Source: Nakamurella flavida
GTDB taxonomy: Bacteria; Actinomycetota; Actinomycetes; Mycobacteriales; Nakamurellaceae
Direction: 5' to 3'
Length of the DNA stretch: 64,000 nt
Assembly: GCF_030811475.1 (NCBI RefSeq)
Contig: NZ_JAUSQV010000001.1
Location: forward strand, 930,001 to 994,000
Below, one piece after another: positions 49,109 to 57,417 of this stretch. How positions within the stretch are numbered: position 1 is the stretch's first letter; each line of letters begins with the position of its first letter. A model generated the notes under the pieces. The model saw nothing but the letters and a program-made list of their open reading frames with translations. It was not told the DNA's origin and did not search any database. The position numbers and the translations under genes were made by a program.

Positions 49109-49989
49109 GCACCCCCGACGGCGAGCCGGTGGAGATCGCCACCCACACCCTGCTGCACCTGTCCGACACCCACCTGACGTCGGCGGGCGTGCTCTACAAC
49201 GGGGTGATCGACGCCGACCGGGCGCTGGCCGCGGCCGCCGACCTCATCGCCCGCGCCGTGGCCGACGGGGTCGGCGTCGACGCCCTGGTGGTGTCCGGCG
49301 ATCTGACCGACACCGGAGACCCGGCGGCGTACCGGCGACTGGCCGACGCGCTGGGCTCTCTCGGCCCGCCGGTCGTCTGGGCCACCGGCAACCACGACGT
49401 CCGCACCACCCTGCACACCGAGCTGCTGGGCCGTCCGGACGAACCGGGGAAGATCTTGCAGCACCACGACATCGCCGGACTACGCATCCTGGTGCTCGAC
49501 TCCACCGTCGTGGGGGCCGGGCACGGTCGCCTCGAGCCCGAGCACCTGGCCGAGTTGGCTGCGGCCCTGGCCACCCCGGCCGAGCACGGCAGCGTGGTCG
49601 TCCTGCACCACGCCCCGGTGCCGCCGCCGTCGCCCCTGCTCGCGTACTTCACCCTGGAGCGGGCCTCGCGGCGGGCGCTCGCCGCGACCGTCGCCGGCTC
49701 CGACGTCCGGCTCGTCCTCGCGGGCCACCACCACCTGGCCCAGTCCGGCTCCCTGGCCGGCGTCCCGGTCGCCGTCGCCGGATCGACGGCCATCCGCGTC
49801 GACCCACTCGCCCGACCGGGCCACGAGCGCACCGTGGTCGCCGGATCGCTGAACCTGGTGCGGCTCTACCCGGACACGGTCACCGTGTCGGTCCTGCCGC
49901 TGGACGAGAGTCTCGGCGCACCGCAGGCCTTCGCGATGGACGAGGCCGCCTGCGCCGAGCTGATCGCCCGCCACCCGATCGTCCGGTGA
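49105..49989 (+). CDS. Calcineurin-like metallophosphoesterase, Rv0805-type
   Basis: 294 residues. The dinuclear metal motifs are complete: LHLSDTHLT, VVSGDLTDTGD, ATGNHDVR, VVLHHAP and VLAGHHHLAQSG. The order and length resemble class III cyclic-nucleotide phosphodiesterases such as M. tuberculosis Rv0805; the true substrate cannot be read. It starts with a GTG overlapping the upstream HAD-like gene by 4 bases. Confidence 0.9.
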   Translation: MSTPDGEPVEIATHTLLHLSDTHLTSAGVLYNGVIDADRALAAAADLIARAVADGVGVDALVVSGDLTDTGDPAAYRRLADALGSLGPPVVWATGNHDVRTTLHTELLGRPDEPGKILQHHDIAGLRILVLDSTVVGAGHGRLEPEHLAELAAALATPAEHGSVVVLHHAPVPPPSPLLAYFTLERASRRALAATVAGSDVRLVLAGHHHLAQSGSLAGVPVAVAGSTAIRVDPLARPGHERTVVAGSLNLVRLYPDTVTVSVLPLDESLGAPQAFAMDEAACAELIARHPIVR

Positions 49990-49996
49990 CCGCAGC

Positions 49997-51127
49997 TCAC
50001 ATCCAGGCCGCCCAGTCGGCCTTCGCGATCATGCAGTGCACGCCCTTGACCGCGTCGACCACCTGGCTGACCTCGAAGTCACCCGCCGCCGAGAGGTAGG
50101 CCAGCGCAACGGATTCCGGGACGTCGAAGCGTGTGTGCAGGAAACCCAGGGCGTTGCGGACGGCATTGCGCATGGCCTCGTCGAGATCGTGGTGCAGACC
50201 GGTGGGGATCCAATGGGTGGCGGTCTCCACCAGCGGTCCGCCCGCGCTGCCGAGCACCGTGGCCCGCTGCGCGGCGGGCAGCACGGTGAGCCGGAGCGTC
50301 GCCCGCAGCGAGGCTTCCAGCGCGGTCAGCGCCACCTCGCCGTTGCCCTGGGCGAAGTGCGGGTCCCCGGTGGAGAACGACGCGCCGTCCACCAGGACCG
50401 GCAGGTAGAGCGTGGAACCCACGGTCAGATGCTTGACGTCGATGTTCCCGCCGTGCTCCCCGGGCGGCACGGACGGGACCGGATCGGTGGTGTCCGGGGC
50501 CGTCCCCATCAGACCGAGGAACGGGGCGATCGGGAAACGCACGGTGCGCCCGGCGCCGGCGTCCAGGAAGCCCACGTCGGCCCCGTCCACCCGTTCGACC
50601 CAACTGAAGTGGCTGACCGTGCCGTCACTGACCATGGCGTCCCGGTCCCGGGTGGCCGAGGAGTGCCGGTCCCGCGGGAACTCCCCGGCCAGGGCCCCGA
50701 ACCCGTGCCGGTTGCTGATCAGGCCGTACGGAACCCGGGGGGTGAGGTCCAGCACCTGCACCGCGAGGACGTCGCCGGGGCGTGCGCCGGCCACCCGGAT
50801 CGGGCCGGTGACCACGTGGGGCCCGTCCTCGGCGGTGTTGGGGATGGCGCTCGCAGCCACCTCGACTGCGTCCTGCAGCACCTCGCCCACCCCGAACTGG
50901 GCGAAATAGCGCCGTGGGTCACGGCCCTGATCGGCGAGCAGGCCCTCGTGACTCAGCGTGTCGACGGTGACGGTGTCGCCGCTGTCGATCTCCAGCACCG
51001 GCGGGGTGACGGCGTTCGGCAACCATCCCCAGGACACCTCCCCGGCTCGTGAGGGCAGGTAGTGCCGGCCCGGGCGGGGGCCGTCGCCCGGTTGCAGGGC
51101 GTACCCGGTGATCGTGCCGGCAGTCAT
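49997..51127 (-). CDS. Acetamidase/formamidase family hydrolase
   Basis: 376 residues, FmdA_AmdA family: metal-dependent hydrolases of short amides such as formamide and acetamide. VLEIDSGDTVTVDTLSHEG, TGPIRVAGARPGDVLAVQVLD, GTAPDTTDPVPSVPPGEHGGNIDVKHL, and GDPHFAQGNGEVALTALEA are the family blocks; the last two contain probable metal ligands. AGGAG precedes the ATG, which overlaps the RidA stop. It is the last gene of a four-gene uptake operon, so the operon's substrate probably yields a small amide. Confidence 0.9.
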   Translation of the reverse strand: MTAGTITGYALQPGDGPRPGRHYLPSRAGEVSWGWLPNAVTPPVLEIDSGDTVTVDTLSHEGLLADQGRDPRRYFAQFGVGEVLQDAVEVAASAIPNTAEDGPHVVTGPIRVAGARPGDVLAVQVLDLTPRVPYGLISNRHGFGALAGEFPRDRHSSATRDRDAMVSDGTVSHFSWVERVDGADVGFLDAGAGRTVRFPIAPFLGLMGTAPDTTDPVPSVPPGEHGGNIDVKHLTVGSTLYLPVLVDGASFSTGDPHFAQGNGEVALTALEASLRATLRLTVLPAAQRATVLGSAGGPLVETATHWIPTGLHHDLDEAMRNAVRNALGFLHTRFDVPESVALAYLSAAGDFEVSQVVDAVKGVHCMIAKADWAAWM

Positions 51128-51546
51128 GCGTTCTCCTGGTTCCTCAGGCCGACCACCAGGTCGACCTCGACGACGGCGCCGACGGCGAGGCCGGTGACAC
51201 CGATGCACGTACGGGCGGGCAGACCGGCGGGGAACCACCGGACGTACTCGGTGTTGAAGACGGCGAAATCGGCGAAGTCGGTGAGATAGGCGCGCACCTG
51301 CAGGGTGTCGGCCAATTCCCCACCGGCCGCCTGCACCACGGCGGCCAGGTTGGCCATGACCTGACGGGTCTGCGCGACGACCCCGCCCGGCACCACCTCG
51401 CCGGTGAGCGGGTCCGTCGGCATCTGGCCGGTGACGAAGAGCAGATCACCCCAGGCGACGGCATGGACGAACGGCCCGACCGGGGTCGGGACGCCGGGCC
51501 GTCCGGTGAGCAGATGCCGCACAGGACCGGCTGTCGTGTCGGGCAT
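51124..51546 (-). CDS. ridA: RidA-family enamine/imine deaminase
   Basis: 140 residues, YjgF/YER057c/UK114 fold. The catalytic arginine is in PARTCIGVTGL, and FVHAVAWGDLLFVTGQMPTDP, TRQVMANLAAVVQAAGG and VEVDLVVGL are typical. RidA proteins hydrolyse reactive 2-aminoacrylate-type enamines to keto acids and ammonia. The stop overlaps the amidase start and the start lies one base after the transporter stop, so it is fully embedded in the operon; an enamine intermediate in that pathway is inferred. Confidence 0.9.
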   Translation of the reverse strand: MPDTTAGPVRHLLTGRPGVPTPVGPFVHAVAWGDLLFVTGQMPTDPLTGEVVPGGVVAQTRQVMANLAAVVQAAGGELADTLQVRAYLTDFADFAVFNTEYVRWFPAGLPARTCIGVTGLAVGAVVEVDLVVGLRNQENA

Positions 51547-51547
51547 G

Positions 51548-53152
51548 TCAGACCTCCGCCGCATCCATGGCCCGGACGAACCGCCGGGTCGCCTCCTGCA
51601 CGGGGTGGCCGATCACGTCGTCCGCCAGACCCTCCTCGACGACGACGCCGCCGGCCATGAAGACCACCCGGTCGGCCACCTCGCGGGCGAACCGCAACTG
51701 GTGGGTGGCGATGACCATGGTCAGTCCGCCGTCCCGGGCCAGCGCGGTGATCACCTGCAGCACCTCGGCGACCCGCTCGGGGTCCAGGGCGCTGGTCGGT
51801 TCGTCGAGAAGCAGGACGGCCGGGCGGGCGGCCAGCGCCCGGGCGATACCCACCCGCTGCTGCTGCCCGCCGGACAGCTGCCGCGGCAGGGCGTCGGCCC
51901 GATCGGCCATCCCGACCTGGTCCAGCAGCTCGTCGGCCCGAGCCGTCGCGTCCGCGGCCGACCAACCGTGCACCCAGCGGAGCGGAGCGGCGATGTTCTC
52001 CCGCGCGGTGAGATGGTGGAACAGGTTGAAGGTCTGGAAGACCATGCCGACCCCGGCGGCGACCCGCTGACGGGCCACCTCCCGTTCGGCCAGTTCGTTG
52101 CCGCGGAGGTCGTACCCGACGGGGGTGTCCCCGATGAGCACCGATCCGCCGTTGAGCCCCTCGAGGTGGTTCAGGGTGCGCAGCAGCGTGCTCTTGCCCG
52201 ATCCGCTCGGCCCGAGCAGGGCCACCACCTCGCCCTGCCGGACCGTCAGGTCGATCCCGCGCAGGACCTCGGTGTCCCCGAACGACTTCCGCACCTCCCG
52301 GGCCTGGATCATCGCCTCGCCGAACCCGCGGGGCGGCGGGTCCGCCCGGGTGCGGGCGGCACGCTCGGCGCGGTCGGCGTCGTCCCGCAGTCGGCCGACC
52401 GGCACCAGGGCCTCGTCCGGGACGGCCGACGGGGCCGGCCCACCGGCCGGGACGGGCCGGAGCGGGGAGGGTAGTACGGTGACGCGCTGCCACGGCCAGA
52501 CCCGTCGGTCCGGGTCCATCGCCCGCTCCACCCCGAGCTGGACCAGGGTCAGCGCCCCGGTCAGCACCAGGTACATCACGGCGGTGGCGAAGTAGATGGA
52601 GAAGTAGTCGAAGGTCGCGGACGCCAGCTGCTGGGTCCGCAGGGTCAGCTCGGGCACGGCGATGATCGACGCCAGCGCCGAGTTCTTCATCGTGGAGACG
52701 GCTTCGTTGCCCAGCGCCGGCACCATCGCCCGCAGGGCCTGGGGGCCCACCACCCGGCGCATGAGCACCGCCGGGGTCATACCCAGCGCCCGTCCGGCCG
52801 CCTTCTGGCCTGCGTCGACCTCCCGCACGCCGGACCGGAAGATCTCGGCGAAGAACGTGGCCTCGTTGAGGGCCAGGGCCACGCCGCCGGCCAGCAGCGG
52901 CGGCAGCACCACTCCGGCGTGCGGGAGGACGGTGAACACGAAGACCAGTTGCAGGATCAGCGGTGTGCCGCGGTACAGGGTCGTCCAGGCGCGGGCGACC
53001 ACGGCGACCGGGCGGAACCGGGACAACAGCATGGCCGCGAGCAGGAGCCCCAGCACCAGGCCGCCGAGGAAGCCCATCGCAGTGAGCTGCAGGGTGATCA
53101 GCATGCCGTCCAACAGGTACGGCAGGCTCAGGTAGTGCAGGAAGTCGCTCAT
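51548..53152 (-). CDS. Amino-acid ABC transporter, permease fused to ATPase
   Basis: 534 residues combining two usual subunits. Residues 1-225 are a His/Glu/Gln/Arg-family permease (five segments, GTPLILQLVFVFTVLP and EIFRSGVREVDAGQKAAGRALGM with the EAA loop). A 60-residue linker follows. Residues about 285-534 are the ATPase: GPSGSGKST (Walker A), QLSGGQQQRVGIARAL (signature), LLLDEPTSALDP (Walker B), and the switch His in IATHQLRF. The permease would dimerise with itself. It imports the ligand of the adjacent binding protein. Confidence 0.92.
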   Translation of the reverse strand: MSDFLHYLSLPYLLDGMLITLQLTAMGFLGGLVLGLLLAAMLLSRFRPVAVVARAWTTLYRGTPLILQLVFVFTVLPHAGVVLPPLLAGGVALALNEATFFAEIFRSGVREVDAGQKAAGRALGMTPAVLMRRVVGPQALRAMVPALGNEAVSTMKNSALASIIAVPELTLRTQQLASATFDYFSIYFATAVMYLVLTGALTLVQLGVERAMDPDRRVWPWQRVTVLPSPLRPVPAGGPAPSAVPDEALVPVGRLRDDADRAERAARTRADPPPRGFGEAMIQAREVRKSFGDTEVLRGIDLTVRQGEVVALLGPSGSGKSTLLRTLNHLEGLNGGSVLIGDTPVGYDLRGNELAEREVARQRVAAGVGMVFQTFNLFHHLTARENIAAPLRWVHGWSAADATARADELLDQVGMADRADALPRQLSGGQQQRVGIARALAARPAVLLLDEPTSALDPERVAEVLQVITALARDGGLTMVIATHQLRFAREVADRVVFMAGGVVVEEGLADDVIGHPVQEATRRFVRAMDAAEV

Positions 53153-53168
53153 CTCGCGGCGTGCCCGA

Positions 53169-54152
53169 TCAGTCCGCGGTCAGGATGGTCGGCTCGGCCA
53201 CCGCGTTGGCGTCCAGCTGCCACTTGGTGGCCAGCTCGGCCTGCAGACCGGTGGACTGCACCGCGGTGAGCGCGGCCTGGATCGCGTCCCGGAACGCGGT
53301 CTTGCCCGTCGGGACGCCGATGCCGATGGTGTAGTCGAGCATCACCGTCTCGGCCGAGGAGAGATCCGCGGGGTGTTCGGCGATGAACCGGGTGACGGTG
53401 TTGACGTCGTTCATGTAGGCGTCCGCCCGGCCGGCCAGGATGGCCTGCACGCAGTCGGCACTGGAGTCGAACAGGCTGACAGTGGGCTCGGGCTTCCCCG
53501 CGGCCACGCAGTCCGGTCCGACGCCCTCGACCAGTGGGACCTCCACGTAGCCCTTGTTCAGCGCGACAGTCAGTCCGCACAGGGAGGTGTCGATGCCGGT
53601 GATCGTCTTCGGATTGTCCTTCGCGACGAGGATGCCGTCGAAGACCTTGGAGTAGCTGATGAAGTCGACCCCGCCGGCGGCCCGTTCCTTGGTGGCGTAC
53701 AGGTTGGACACGATCCAGTCCGCCTGCCCGCTGGCGACGGTGGGGATGAGCTCGGAGAAGCCGACCGCCACGTAGTCGACGGTGAAGCCCAGGCAGGAGG
53801 CGATCGCGTTCCCCAGGTCGATGTCGAAGCCCTGGAACTTCGTCGGGTCCTCCTGGTCGATGACCTCGTAGCCGGGGGTGTGCGGGTTGAGCGCATTGGT
53901 CTGGGTGGTGCCGACCAGGTCCGGGTGCTCGGCGCGCAGCGCGGTGCAGGCGGGTGAGTCGGCCAGCGACGAGGACACCTGCTCGGCCGAGGACGCCGCG
54001 GATGCCGCGGCCGGCGGGGTGGTCACCGCGGAGCCGGCGGTGGACCCGCCGCCGCAGGCGGCGAGAGTGACGGCGAGGCCGGCCGTGGCCAGCAGTCCGG
54101 CGGCCCGGTGCAGGCGCCGGGACGGGCGCGGGGAGGCGCAGAGGTCGCTCAT
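53169..54152 (-). CDS. Amino-acid-type ABC substrate-binding lipoprotein
   Basis: 327 residues, family 3 solute-binding protein. Signal with lipobox LAAC (Cys33), Ala/Ser linker, then FQGFDIDLGNAIASCLGFTVDYVAVGFSELIPTVASGQADWIVSN, the usual first lobe. Two pairs of cysteines are spread across the domain. The ligand is unknown; the RidA and amidase partners suggest an amino-acid-like or amide compound. AAAGGACC precedes the ATG. The promoter region upstream carries two palindromic candidate operators. Confidence 0.92.
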   Translation of the reverse strand: MSDLCASPRPSRRLHRAAGLLATAGLAVTLAACGGGSTAGSAVTTPPAAASAASSAEQVSSSLADSPACTALRAEHPDLVGTTQTNALNPHTPGYEVIDQEDPTKFQGFDIDLGNAIASCLGFTVDYVAVGFSELIPTVASGQADWIVSNLYATKERAAGGVDFISYSKVFDGILVAKDNPKTITGIDTSLCGLTVALNKGYVEVPLVEGVGPDCVAAGKPEPTVSLFDSSADCVQAILAGRADAYMNDVNTVTRFIAEHPADLSSAETVMLDYTIGIGVPTGKTAFRDAIQAALTAVQSTGLQAELATKWQLDANAVAEPTILTAD

Positions 54153-54254
54153 GGCAGGTCCTTTCGTCGTCCGCGCGGCGGGGCCGGGAGGACGGTGGTG
54201 TGGGGGTCGGCGTCGTCGCCGTCACGGAGAGCTCCGCGGGGATGTCTGGTCGAA

Positions 54255-54265
54255 TGGTCTGACCA
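54255..54265. promoter_or_regulatory. TGGTCTGACCA candidate GntR/FadR operator
   Basis: A perfect odd-centred palindrome (TGGTC-T-GACCA), of the TGGT..ACCA type bound by FadR-subfamily regulators, about 100 bases upstream of the binding-protein gene and 170 from the regulator gene. A half-site TGGTC lies 8 bases earlier. Confidence 0.6.
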
Positions 54266-54357
54266 ATTGCGGATGACCGTATCCCCCGGTAACCGCCTGC
54301 CCGCCTCGATCCTCGGCGTTTAACAGGACGTTTACCCGGGCGTGCGAGATCGTCACA

Positions 54358-54384
54358 TGGTCCGTTGGCCGGACCAACGGACCA
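54358..54384. promoter_or_regulatory. 27-bp inverted repeat, candidate GntR/FadR operator
   Basis: Eleven-base perfect arms TGGTCCGTTGG (54358-54368) and CCAACGGACCA (54374-54384) flank CCGGA. It shares the TGGTC/GACCA ends of the site at 54255 and lies 50 bases before the regulator start, so it probably governs the regulator and, with the first site, the divergent transport operon. Confidence 0.7.
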
Positions 54385-54433
54385 CGGGTAGCGTCCGCCC
54401 CGGGGCCGGTCCGGCTCCGCGAGGAGGTCTGTC

Positions 54434-55126
54434 GTGAGCCCCGCCGAGATCCCGCCGATGCTGCACCGCAGCCAGAACATCTCCGTGTCCCTGGCCGCTC
54501 ATCTCGAGCGGCTGATCGCCACCGGGGCACTGCCCCCGGGGAGCCGCCTGCCCGCGGAACGCGACCTGGCCCGGACGATGTCGGTCTCCCGCGCCTCGCT
54601 ACGCGAGGCCATGCACGAGCTGGAGACCAAGAACCTCATCGAACGGCGGCCCGGGCGGGGCACCACCGTGCTCGAACGGTCCGCGGCCGTGGAGGAACTG
54701 CTGGGACTGTCCGGGGGCGCCTCGGTGCGCGACAACGCCGCCGAGCTCCGGCTGGTGGTGGAACCGTCGGTGGCCGCCCTGGCCGCGACCCGGGCGACGG
54801 CGTCCAACCTGCTGCAGCTGCAGGAGGTGCTGGACCGCACCACCCCGGATCTGCGGGCCACGCGCTCGCTCGAGCTGGACATCGAGTTCCACCTGCTGCT
54901 CGCCCACGCGGCCCGCAATCCCCTGCTGACCACCCTGCACACCCTGATGACCGAGTGGACGATGGAGGTCCGCCGACTCTCCCACTCCACGGCGCGCAGC
55001 CGCCGTCACTCCGCCCAGGGGCATGCCGAGATCCTGCGGGCCGTCCGCGCCCAGGACGCCGGCGCGGCCCGCGAGGCCATGGAGCGCCATCTGGACGACG
55101 TCCGCGGGCTCATCGAGGGCTGCTGA
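54434..55126 (+). CDS. FadR-subfamily GntR regulator
   Basis: 230 residues. The N-terminal winged helix reads LERLIATGALPPGSRLPAERDLARTMSVSRASLREAM, then LIERRPGRGTTVLE. The helical FCD domain follows (about 95-225) with the metal-binding pattern ELDIEFHLLLAHAARNPLL and HAEILRAVRAQDAGAAREAMERHL. GAGGAGG precedes the GTG. Divergent from the transport/RidA/amidase operon, with two palindromes between, so it is probably its substrate-responsive repressor. Confidence 0.9.
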   Translation: MSPAEIPPMLHRSQNISVSLAAHLERLIATGALPPGSRLPAERDLARTMSVSRASLREAMHELETKNLIERRPGRGTTVLERSAAVEELLGLSGGASVRDNAAELRLVVEPSVAALAATRATASNLLQLQEVLDRTTPDLRATRSLELDIEFHLLLAHAARNPLLTTLHTLMTEWTMEVRRLSHSTARSRRHSAQGHAEILRAVRAQDAGAAREAMERHLDDVRGLIEGC

Positions 55127-55144
55127 CCGCGTCGCCGACGGGAG

Positions 55145-55771
55145 TCAGTACATGCCCAGCCGGGCGAGCGGCTCGACCAGCTCGCGCTCCTCGTAGGACA
55201 GGTGGGAGAGCAGGGTGTCGCTCAGCAGGTCGACGGCGCCCTGCAGTGCGGCGATTCCGTCCGGGCCGGTGACGAGAGCGACCAGGGCCTGGTCGACGCC
55301 CTCCAGCACCTCGTGGATGACCAGGTGCTCCTGCTGGAGCCGGTCGACCACCGGGCGCAGGCGCGGGTCGGCGCGACGCAGGTGCGGCAGCATCGCCTGG
55401 TCCTCGAGCGTGTGGTGCAGCGTGACCACCCGGCAGTAGGACTGGCAGTAGGTGCCCAGCGTCCAGTTGTTCTGCCGCAGGGTCATCGCGTTCACCGCCG
55501 ACCGGGCCGCCCCGGCGTCGAGGGTGCCGACGACCACCTGCGCGACGAGGGCCTGCACCTGCAGCAGCTCCGCCCGCAGGTGATCGTGGACGTCGACGAG
55601 GTGCCGCCCCTCCGCCTGCTCGGCGGGGGTGTACGCACGGCCGGGGTCGGCGGGTGGCCCACTGGGGCGGGTGCTCTCGTCCAACACGCGCCGGTCGCTG
55701 CGCCGGACGCCGTCGTCCGGGGTGGGCACCACGGCGAAGGCGCCGGCCGCCGTGCGGCCGGGCTCGCTCAC
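55145..55771 (-). CDS. Hemerythrin-domain protein
   Basis: 208 residues. After a disordered charged N-terminus of about 50 residues comes a four-helix hemerythrin domain with iron ligands in DVHDHLRAEL, HHTLEDQAMLPHL, EHLVIHEVLEG and SHLSYEERELVEPL. Such proteins bind oxygen or nitric oxide, or sense them. The GTG start has a weak ribosome site and the true start may be downstream. It converges with the FadR-type gene. Confidence 0.85.
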   Translation of the reverse strand: MSEPGRTAAGAFAVVPTPDDGVRRSDRRVLDESTRPSGPPADPGRAYTPAEQAEGRHLVDVHDHLRAELLQVQALVAQVVVGTLDAGAARSAVNAMTLRQNNWTLGTYCQSYCRVVTLHHTLEDQAMLPHLRRADPRLRPVVDRLQQEHLVIHEVLEGVDQALVALVTGPDGIAALQGAVDLLSDTLLSHLSYEERELVEPLARLGMY

Positions 55772-55882
55772 CGTCCGCCGCCGGGTCGTGTCGTCATGGT
55801 CCCCCCTCCGGGGGCGAGTGCCCCGATCGCCTCCGATGGTGTCAGGTGCCCGTCGACCGACGGAGGCACGCCCCGGCGGTGT

Positions 55883-56830
55883 TCACCGCAGATGGCCCGC
55901 GCGCAGCCAGGTGACGTAGTCGTCGGCCGCCTCGACGGTGCCGTACCGCGGCGCGTATCCGGTGTCCTCCCGCAGTCGGGTGATGTCCATCGGGTCCCCG
56001 GCCTCCCCGCCGTCGGGCAGCGCCAGATCGGCGTCCGGGGCGATCGTCCGCAGGGCCGTGATGATCTCGGCGTTGGTGGTCGTCCGGCCGGCGGCGACGT
56101 TGTAGGTCCGGTACCGCAGGCGGTCCGCCAGCTGGAGCAGGGCGATGGCCCGGCCGGTGTCCTTGACGTAGTTCAGGTCCAGGCCGTCACCGAGGCGGGG
56201 CGCCCCGGCCAGGGCGGCCAGGTCCGGGACCGTGCCGGCGGCAGCGGCGTGGGCGAGGGCGGGCGCGGCGAAGAAGGGATCGGCGTGCCCGAGTGGGCCC
56301 CAGGTCCCGGAGATGCGGTAGTGCACCACGTCCAGGCCGGTGGTCTCGGCCAGGTGTTCCCCGAGCAGCTCGGTGATCTTCTTGGCCCGCGGGATCGGAT
56401 GCGGCGCCGTCAGGGTCACCGCAAGATCCTCGGTCAGCACGCCGCGGTGTCCGGTGCCGAAGTAGACGCCGATGGTGCTGGCCAGGCCGACCCGGTCGAC
56501 CTGCCACTCCTGCGCCACCCGGCCGATGTTCAGCAACCCCTGCAGCCATCGCTGCGTGGGGTCGATCCCGGTGCGCCGACCCTCGGGACCGTCGGGCATC
56601 GGGTAGCCGGCGAGATGCACGATGCCGGTGACGGAGTGACGCTCCCCCACCGCCCGCAGGTCGGCCAGGTCGGCGACGTCCGCCCGCACGACGGCGACCG
56701 GGAGATCGGCCAGGTGCTCCGGGACGGCCGCCCGGCCGCGCTGCACGACCACGGTGCGCACACCCTGGTCGTGGAGCGCCCGGACGACGTGCGAGCCGAT
56801 GAATCCGAACCCGCCGGTCACCAGGATCAT
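55883..56830 (-). CDS. NAD-dependent epimerase-like protein
   Basis: 315 residues, extended SDR fold. The nucleotide-binding motif VTGGFGFIGSHVVRAL lies at the start. The position normally holding Tyr-x3-Lys reads IPRAKKITELLGEHLAE, so the lysine is present but the tyrosine is replaced; activity may differ from classic epimerases. ATG 56830 has AGGGAG upstream. It is divergent from a MarR-family gene, with a 25-bp palindrome in the 63-base gap, and is probably the regulated target. Confidence 0.82.
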   Translation of the reverse strand: MILVTGGFGFIGSHVVRALHDQGVRTVVVQRGRAAVPEHLADLPVAVVRADVADLADLRAVGERHSVTGIVHLAGYPMPDGPEGRRTGIDPTQRWLQGLLNIGRVAQEWQVDRVGLASTIGVYFGTGHRGVLTEDLAVTLTAPHPIPRAKKITELLGEHLAETTGLDVVHYRISGTWGPLGHADPFFAAPALAHAAAAGTVPDLAALAGAPRLGDGLDLNYVKDTGRAIALLQLADRLRYRTYNVAAGRTTTNAEIITALRTIAPDADLALPDGGEAGDPMDITRLREDTGYAPRYGTVEAADDYVTWLRAGHLR

Positions 56831-56847
56831 GGTGTACTCCCTACTTG

Positions 56848-56872
56848 TGATCGTCAGCATCTCTGACGATCA
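56848..56872. promoter_or_regulatory. 25-bp palindrome, candidate MarR operator
   Basis: Arms TGATCGTCAG (56848-56857) and CTGACGATCA (56863-56872), 10 bases each and perfect, flank CATCT in the gap between the divergent epimerase-like and MarR-family genes. The size and place are typical of an autoregulating MarR-family operator. Confidence 0.75.
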
Positions 56873-56893
56873 GTCCGAAGGTAGCATCACGGT

Positions 56894-57373
56894 GTGGCAG
56901 ACGACGACGTGACCGCCGACCCGTCACCCGCCGGTCGGTACGACGAGGCGCTGGGCTACCTGGTCAAGCACGTGCACCTCGCCCACCAGCGGGCCAGTGA
57001 CGCCGCCCTGGCACCCCTGGGCCTGACCAGTCGCGATCTCGGCGTGGTCCGGGTCATCGCCACGGGCGCGGCGACCTCCCAACAGGAGATCGGCGCCTTG
57101 CTCGGCATCGACCGGACGTCGATGGTGGCCATGCTCGACGACCTCGAGGACCGTGGGCTGGTCCGGCGACAGCCCTCGCCGCACGATCGGCGCCGCAACG
57201 TCCTGGCCCTCACCCCCGAGGGAGAACGGACCTACCAGGACGCGGAACGTGAGATCGCCGTGGTGGACGCGAAATTCCTGGAACCGTTGAGCAGCAACGA
57301 CTCCCGCCGGTTCGCGCGTGCGCTGCGCACCCTGTTGGACGCGGCGGACGGCGCGGATCGGGGCCCGGGCTGA
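56894..57373 (+). CDS. MarR-family transcriptional regulator
   Basis: 159 residues. The winged helix is visible: LGLTSRDLGVVRVIATGAATSQQEIGALLGIDRTSMVAMLDDLEDRGLV, then RRQPSPHDRRRNVLALTPEG. No OhrR-type cysteine. GTG 56894 is the start. It probably represses the divergent epimerase-like gene and itself through the 25-bp palindrome. Confidence 0.88.
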   Translation: MADDDVTADPSPAGRYDEALGYLVKHVHLAHQRASDAALAPLGLTSRDLGVVRVIATGAATSQQEIGALLGIDRTSMVAMLDDLEDRGLVRRQPSPHDRRRNVLALTPEGERTYQDAEREIAVVDAKFLEPLSSNDSRRFARALRTLLDAADGADRGPG

Positions 57374-57417
57374 GTCGCACCGCCGGGCGTGCCGGCACGG
57401 GCCGGTAGGTTCCGGCG

